Positions 51,101 to 60,100 of a DNA stretch of 64,000 nt are shown piece after piece. This stretch comes from Bolinopsis microptera (lineage: Eukaryota > Ctenophora > Tentaculata > Lobata > Bolinopsidae): the NCBI RefSeq assembly GCF_026151205.1, contig NC_087075.1, positions 1,233,911-1,297,910 on the forward strand. Direction: 5' to 3'. A program made the translations under genes and the position numbers. The notes below the pieces were generated by a model. The model saw nothing but the letters and a program-made list of their open reading frames with translations, did no database searches and had not been told where the DNA came from. Within the stretch, counting starts at the first letter, position 1. Each line of letters starts with the position of its first letter.

Positions 51101-54100
51101 ATTTACTATACGTTATTTTAGTGTCAGATATTAATGAACTAATTTAAAAAGATCTTGCTTCATTTTATCAATCCCCATTAATCCTGATTGCATAGAAATA
51201 ATAAACTTGCTTACTTGACAGCTGCGGGAGGATAATATGTAATATTTGTTTTGACACGTGACATAGACTCTGGCATTTCATCGGTCACTGCTGAAAGCTG
51301 ATTGGTTAATCGCTGTCACATGTCATGGGGCCAGGGGGTCACATGTTATATAAATGTGCCCCCTTACTGGTAGCTTCATGTATGGAAGTGTGTTTCATAA
51401 TTAATTATCCTCAATTTATTCAGCAAATTAAGTAGGAGGGTGAAGGCACGTAGTCAGGGGGGGGGGGTGCTTTACAAATGTGCCGCTTCCCACTGTACTG
51501 GTTCTCCATTTGTTTTAATGAATAACGATCGCTGGGATAGAAATAATTAGAAATAAATACAACTTGACAATTATTGTAAAAGTCAATTTAAGGTCAATAT
51601 ATCAGCATATTTTATAACTGAAAATGAATAATTCGAGAACTAAAAATATAAGTTCATAAACTCCTACATTCCAAACACAAGGAAATGTTTTACCCACCCC
51701 TCCTCTCAGGATCACCAAGTGTTGCTACAGTCGATGCTGGCTTCGCCCTACATACAGGAACTCCATGTCAGAGCTGAGACCTGGCTTGTTCTGCTACAAC
51801 AACTACACGTTATCATGCACCTCTGGCCTGTTTGCCATACCAACGTTAGTACAGTCACCAACGTTAGTCACTATTAGTCACATACCAACGTTAGTCACTA
51901 TTAGTCACATACCAACGTTAGTCACTATTAGTCACATACCAACGTTAGTTACAATTAGTCACATACCAACGTTAGTCACTATTAGTCACATACCAACGTT
52001 AGTCACTATTAGTCACATACCAACGTTAGTCACTATTAGTCACATACCAACGTTAGTCACTATTAGTCACATACCAACGTTAGTCACTATTAGTCACATA
52101 CCAACGTTAGTCACTATTAGTCACATACCAACGTTAGTCACTATTAGTCACATACCAACGTTAGTCACTATTAGTAACATACCAACGTTAGTCACTATTA
52201 GTCACATACCAACGTTAGTCACTATTAGTCACATACCAACGTTAGTCACTATTAGTCACATACCAACGTTAGTCACTATTAGTCACATACCAACGTTAGT
52301 CACTATTAGTCACATACCAACGTTAGTCACTATTAGTCACATACCAACGTTAGTCACTATTAGTCACATACCAACGTTAGTCACTATTAGTCACATACCA
52401 ACGTTAGTCACTATTAGTCACATACCAACGTTAGTCACTATCAGTCACATACCAACGTTAGTCACTATTAGTCACATACTAACGTTAGTCACTATCAGTC
52501 ACATACCAACGTTAGTCACTATTAATCACATACCAACGTTAGTTACTATTAGTCACATACCAACGTTAGTCACTATTAGTCACATACCAACGTTAGTCAC
52601 TATTAGTCGCATACCAACGTTAGTCACTATTAGTCACATACCAACGTTAGTTACTATTAGTCGCATACCAACGTTAGTCACTATTAGTCACATACCAACG
52701 TTAGTCACTATTAGTCACATACCAACGTTAGTCACTATTAGTCACATACCAACGTTAGTTACTATTAGTCACATACGAACGTTAGTTACTATTAGTAACA
52801 TACCAACGTTAGTCACTATTAGTCACATACCAACGTTAGTCACTATTAGTCACATACCAACGTTAGTCACTATTAGTCACATACCAACGTTAGTCACTAT
52901 TAGTCACATACCAACGTTAGTCACTATTAGTCACATACCAACGTTAGTCACTATTAGTCACATACCAACGTTAGTTACAATTAGTCACATACCAACGTTA
53001 GTCACTATTAGTCACATACCAACGTTAGTCACTATTAGTCACATACCAACGTTAGTCACTATTAGTCACATACCAACGTTAGTCACTATTAGTCACATAC
53101 CAACGTTAGTCACTATTAGTCACATACCAACGTTAGTTACTATTAGTAACATACCAACGTTAGTCACTATTAGTCACATACCAACGTTAGTCACTATTAG
53201 TCACATACCAACGTTAGTCACTATTAGTCACATACCAACGTTAGTCACTATTAGTCACATACCAACGTTAGTCACTATTAGTCACATACCAACGTTAGTC
53301 ACTATTAGTCACATACCAACGTTAGTCACTATTAGTCACATACCAACGTTAGTTACTATCAGTCACATACCAACGTTAGTCACTATTAGTCACATACTAA
53401 CGTTAGTCACTATTAGTCACATACCAACGTTAGTCACTATTAATCACATACCAACGTTAGTTACTATTAGTCACATACCAACGTTAGTCACTATTAGTCA
53501 CATACCAACGTTAGTCACTATTAGTCACATACCAACGTTAGTCACTATTAGTCACATACCAACGTTAGTCACTATTAGTCACATACCAACGTTAGTCACT
53601 ATTAGTCACATACCAACGTTAGTCACTATTAGTCACATACCAACGTTAGTCACTATTAGTCACATACCAACGTTAGTTACTATCAGTCACATACCAACGT
53701 TAGTCACTATTAGTCACATACTAACGTTAGTCACTATTAGTCACATACCAACGTTAGTCACTATTAATCACATACCAACGTTAGTTACTATTAGTCACAT
53801 ACCAACGTTAGTCACTATTAGTCACATACTAACGTTAGTCACTATTAGTCCCATACCAACGTTAGTCACTATTAGTCACATACCAACGTTAGTTACTATT
53901 AGTCGCATACCAACGTTAGTCACTATTAGTCACATACCAACGTTAGTCACTATTAGTCACATACCAACGTTAGTTACTATTAGTCACATACGAACGTTAG
54001 TTACTATTAGTAACATACCAACGTTAGTCACTATTAGTCACATACCAACGTTAGTCACTATTAGTCACATACCAACGTTAGTTACTATTAGTCACATACC

Positions 54101-57100
54101 AACGTTAGTCACTATTAGGGGTGGGCACCCCTATCACTATGTTACTTTTACTTTTACAGTGGCTGTACTCCCTGTATACCTTGTATTGTTTACAGTGGCT
54201 GTACTCCCTGTATACCTTGTATTGTTTACAGTGGCTGTACTCCCTGTATACCTTGTATTGTTTACAGTGGCTGTACTCCCTGTATACCTTGTATTGTTTA
54301 CAGTGGCTGTACTCCCTGTATACCTTGTATTGTTTACAGTGGCTGTACTCCCTGTAAACCTTGTATTGTTTACAGTGGCTGGACTCCCTGTATACCTTGT
54401 ATTGTTTACAGTGGCTGTACTCCCTGTATACCTTGTATTATTTACAGTGGCTGTACTCCCTGTATACCTTGTACTGTTTACAGTGGCTGTACTCCCTGTA
54501 TACCTTGTATTGTTTACAGTGGCTGTACTCCCTGTATACCTTGTATTGTTTACAGTGGCTGTACTCCCTGTATACCTTGTATTGTTTACAGTGGCTGTAC
54601 TCCCTGTATACCTTGTATTGTTTACAGTGGCTGTACTCCCTGTAAACCTTGTATTGTTTACAGTGGCTGGACTCCCTGTATACCTTGTATTGTTTACAGT
54701 GGCTGTACTCCCTGTATACCTTGTATTGTTTACAGTGGCTGTACTCCCTGTATACCTTGTATTGTTTACAGTGACTGTACTCCCTGTATACCTTGTATTG
54801 TTTACAGTGACTGTACTCCCTGTATACCTTGTATTGTTTACAGTGGCTGTACTCCCTGTATACCTTGTATTGTTTACAGTGGCTGTACTCCATGTATACC
54901 TTGTATTGTTTACAGTGGCTGTACTCCTTGTATACCTTGTATTATTTACAGTGGCTGTACTCCCTGTATACCTTGTATTGTTTACAGTGGCTGTACTCCC
55001 TGTATACCTTGTATTGTTTACAGTGGCTGTACTCCCTGTATACCTTGTATTGTTTACAGTGGCTGTACTCCCTGTATACCTTGTATTGTTTACAGTGACT
55101 GTACTCCCTGTATACCTTGTATTGTTTACAGTGGCTGTACTCCCTGTATACCTTGTATTGTTTACAGTGGCTGTACTCCCTGTATACCTTGTATTGTTTA
55201 CAGTGGCTGTACTCCCTGTATACCTTGTATTGTTTACAGTGGCTGTACTCCCTGTATACCTTGTATTGTTTACAGTGGCTGTACTCCCTGTATACCTTGT
55301 ATTGTTTACAGTGGCTGTACTCCATGTATACCTTGTATTGTTTACAGTGGCTGTACTCCCTGTATACCTTGTATTGTTTACAGTGACTGTACTCCCTGTA
55401 TACCTTGTATTGTTTACAGTGGCTGTACTCCATGTATACCTTGTATTGTTTACAGTGACTGTACTCCATGTATACCTTGTATTGTTTACAGTGGCTGTAC
55501 TCCCTGTATACCTTGTATTGTTTACAGTGGCTGTACTCCCTGTATACCTTGTATTGTTTACAGTGACTGTACTCCCTGTATACCTTGTATTGTTTACAGT
55601 GGCTGTACTCCCTGTATACCTTGTATTGTTTACAGTGGCTGTACTCCCTGTATACCTTGTATTGTTTACAGTGACTGTACTCCCTGTATACCTTGTATTG
55701 TTTACAGTGACTGTACTCCCTGTATACCTTGTATTGTTTACAGTGGCTGTACTCCCTGTATACCTTGTATTGTTTACAGTGGCTGTACTCCCTGTATACC
55801 TTGTATTGTTTACAGTGGCTGTACCTGACTGATGCCCACGTGGAAGGCAAGACAGAAGCACTGGACGAGGAGGATATACACGTGTTACTGGAGGCCGACA
55901 GAGACTTTAGGGTGAGATAACTTCTTTTTATTTATACAACAAATTATAGAAACTGGGGACACTTGACCCTAAATTGTAATTAACAGCACCTTCTCTACAG
56001 TTGTAGTAGTTATACGGAGAGTGTTCTTCAATAATGAATATCTTAGGTTCGTGCTTTTTGGTACGAAGACGTCATAAATGATATCACATAATATCATTTA
56101 AAGTTATTGGTGGATTTATTTAAAGTTATTGGTGGATTGCTAATTAACGATAATGACGTCATTAAATTAGTTTAGAATTTTGGACGAATCGCATAATTGA
56201 AATTTCTGATAACATGCCAAATCTTTCTGCTATATCTGCTAGCGAATATTATTATAATCAATTCAAATATAGTATAAAGTTTACATCTCTTTATTTCTAT
56301 AGCTAGCAAGAACTGCCTTGCTGTCAATTATAACTATTGCTTCAACATACCAAACCGGTGTTAAATGAGCAGAAAATTATAAGCATGGAGAATCTGCACA
56401 GGTATCATGGAATTATTCAAAATCCTTAAAATTGATGTCCCTCAGTCCATTTAAGATCTGTCCAGGTTCTGCTCAAGCCTCCACTGATCTATTAACCATG
56501 TGTCTATTTTTAAGCAGCAGCTGCACTGAATGATTGGTACCTTGATATCGTATGATTGTACCATAAAACTAATGAATTGCAGAAATCAGATTCTGTCAAG
56601 ATATCCGTTACTCAAACAATCGCGTTTTTAAGTTTGGTAATGTTGACTAATTTGTAGTTTGGTAACTAATTGCAATAGAACTGATACGACGTGGTGGTAT
56701 CTGTTTTAAGGCAGATATCTCTGCTACAGTTCTTACTTTCAATTCTTTACTGTTATATACACCTGAATGTTCATCCCATGACTTGAATAATGAATGAAAA
56801 CCCCCTGCCCAGCAACTACTGATAGTGACATGGGAGGACCCGCTAGTGATGTCGTTATTCGGTAAGAAGAGTCTGAGTAACGTGCGGGAACTACAGGGAG
56901 ACAAGCTGATCTTGAGGCTGGAGACCCTGCAGAGACACCAGGAGGGGCTGATGAAGCAGCTAGGGCTGGTCGTGCTCAGTGCTAGAGGTTAGTGAGGGGA
57001 GGGGCTGGTTAGTGAGGGGAGGGGCTGGTTAGTGATGGGACTGGAGACCCTGCAGAGACATCAGGAGGGGCTGATGAAGCAGCTGGGGCTGGTCGTGCTC

Positions 57101-60100
57101 AGTGCTAGAGGTAACTAGTGAGGGGAGGGGCTGGTTAGTGAGGGGAGGGGCTGGTTAGTGATGGGACTGGAGACCCTGCAGAGACATCAGGAGGGGCTGA
57201 TGAAGCAGCTGGGGCTGGTCGTGCTCAGTGCTAGAGGTAACTAGTGAGGGGAGGGGCTGGTTAGTGAGGGGAGGGGCTGGTTAGTGAGGGGACTGGAGAC
57301 CCTGCAGAGACATCAGGAGGGGCTGATGAAGCAGCTGGGGCTGGTCGTGCTCAGTGCTAGAGGTAACTAGTGAGGGGAGGGGCTGGTTAGTGAGGGGAGG
57401 GGCTGGTTAGTGATGGGACTGGAGACCCTGCAGAGACATCAGGAGGGGCTGATGAAGCAGCTGGGGCTGGTCGTGCTCAGTGCTAGAGGTAACTAGTGAG
57501 GGGAGGGGCTGGTTAGTGAGGGGAGGGGCTGGTTAGTGATGGGACTGGAGACCCTGCAGAGACATCAGGAGGGGCTGATGAAGCAGCTGGGGCTGGTCGT
57601 GCTCAGTGCTAGAGGTAACTAGTGAGGGGAGGGGCTGGTTAGTGAGGGGAGGGGCTGGTTAGTGAGGGGACTGGAGACCCTGCAGAGACATCAGGAGGGG
57701 CTGGTGAAGCAGCTGGGGCTGGTCGTGCTCAGTGCTAGAGGTAACTAGTGAGGGGAGGGGCTGGTTAGTGAGGGGAGGGGCTGGTTAGTGAGGGGACTGG
57801 AGACCCTGCAGAGACATCAGGAGGGGCTGATAAGGCAGCTGGGGCTGGTCGTGCTCAGTGCTAGAGGTAACTAGTGAGGGGAGGGGCTGGTTAGTGAGGG
57901 GAGGGGCTGGTTAGTGATGGGACTGGAGACCCTGCAGAGACATCAGGAGGGGCTGATAAGGCAGCTGGGGCTGGTCGTGCTCAGTGCTAGAGGTAACTAG
58001 TGAGGGGAGGGGCTGGTTAGTGAGGGGAGGGGCTGGTTAGTGATGGGACTGGAGACCCTGCAGAGACATCAGGAGGGGCTGATAAGGCAGCTGGGGCTGG
58101 TCGTGCTCAGTGCTAGAGGTAACTAGTGAGGGGAGGGGCTGGTTAGTGAGGGGAGGGGCTGGTTAGTGATGGGACTGGAGACCCTGCAGAGACATCAGGA
58201 GGGGCTGATGAAGCAGCTGGGGCTGGTCGTGCTCAGTGCTAGAGGTAACTAGTGAGGGGAGGGGCTGGTTAGTGAGGGGAGGGGCTGGTTAGTGATGGGA
58301 CTGGAGACCCTGCAGAGACATCAGGAGGGGCTGATAAGGCAGCTGGGGCTGGTCGTGCTCAGTGCTAGAGGTAACTAGTGAGGGGAGGGGCTGGTTAGTG
58401 AGGGGAGGGGCTGGTTAGTGAGGGGACTGGAGACCCTGCAGAGACATCAGGAGGGGCTGATGAAGCAGCTGGGGCTGGTCGTGCTCAGTGCTAGAGGTAA
58501 CTAGTGAGGGGAGGGGCTGGTTAGTGAGGGGAGGGGCTGGTTAGTGAGGGGAGGGGCTGGTTAGTGATGGGACTGGAGACCCTGCAGAGACATCAGGAGG
58601 GGCTGGTGAAGCAGCTGGGGCTGGTCGTGCTCAGTGCTAGAGGTAACTAGTGAGGGGAGGGGCTGGTTAGTGAGGGGAGGGGCTGGTTAGTGATGGGACT
58701 GGAGACCCTGCAGAGACATCAGGAGGGGCTGATGAAGCAGCTGGGGCTGGTCGTGCTCAGTGCTAGAGGTAACTAGTGAGGGGAGGGGCTGGTTAGTGAG
58801 GGGAGGGGCTGGTTAGTGAGGGGACTGGAGACCCTGCAGAGACATCAGGAGGGGCTGATAAGGCAGCTGGGGCTGGTCGTGCTCAGTGCTAGAGGTAACT
58901 AGTGAGGGGAGGGGCTGGTTAGTGAGGGGAGGGGCTGGTTAGTGATGGGACTGGAGACCCTGCAGAGACATCAGGAGGGGCTGGTGAAGCAGCTGGGGCT
59001 GGTCGTGCTCAGTGCTAGAGGTAACTAGTGAGGGGAGGGGCTGGTTAGTGAGGGGAGGGGCTGGTTAGTGATGGGACTGGAGACCCTGCAGAGACATCAG
59101 GAGGGGCTGATGAAGCAGCTGGGGCTGGTCGTGCTCAGTGCTAGAGGTAACTAGTGAGGGGAGGGGCTGGTTAGTGAGGGGAGGGGCTGGTTAGTGATGG
59201 GACTGGAGACCCTGCAGAGACATCAGGAGGGGCTGATAAGGCAGCTGGGGCTGGTCGTGCTCAGTGCTAGAGGTAACTAGTGAGGGGAGGGGCTGGTTAG
59301 TGAGGGGAGGGGCTGGTTAGTGATGGGACTGGAGACCCTGCAGAGACATCAGGAGGGGCTGATAAGGCAGCTGGGGCTGGTCGTGCTCAGTGCTAGAGGT
59401 AACTAGTGAGGGGAGGGGCTGGTTAGTGAGGGGAGGGGCTGGTTAGTGATGGGACTGGAGACCCTGCAGAGACATCAGGAGGGGCTGATAAGGCAGCTGG
59501 GGCTGGTCGTGCTCAGTGCTAGAGGTAACTTCAGGCTTCATGTTGGTGACTGTTCGTAGTACTGGCTTACCTTGATCTTCAACAATAAAGGTCGTTCGTC
59601 TTTTAGAAAAAGAATTTATGTTATATGAGATCCTTAATATCATCTCGAAACCACCCTAATCTCACTAAACATTGTCTCCCCAGAGAAAGTACCACGTCTC
59701 CACTTCCTATCTGAGGACGATCTGTTATCAGTGCTGACTAACGCTGACTCTCTAGCTACTGCTAAGCACGTCACCACTGCCTGCTTCCCTCATATCCTGG
59801 ACATTACTGTGGAACCTCGTATGGACGAGAAAGATCGTTAGTTTTATTTATTTGTGTTACACACACTATTTAAATATACATAATATACTAATTTAGTATA
59901 TATTATATACTAACTTAGTATATATTATATACTAACTAATTAAGTATATATTATATTATACTAGTTAATGAAGTATATATTATATACTAATTAATTAAGT
60001 ATACATTATATACTAATTAATTAAGTATGTATTATATACTAATTAATTAAGTATATATTATATACTAATTAAGTATATATTATATACTAATTAAGTATAT

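Noticed and set aside
51295-51370. Promoter with CCAAT and TATA-like motifs on plus
   Set aside because: No plus-strand gene follows before dynein exon 27; motifs alone are weak evidence.
51765-55832. A 1,355-codon open frame on plus
   Set aside because: It is the fusion of 27-bp and 36-bp repeats, both multiples of three without stops. The true coding frame of exon 27 is different, and both arrays are intronic.
54137-55861. Minus-strand 574- and 302-codon repeat proteins
   Set aside because: Antisense of the 36-bp array; no start context, no unique domain.
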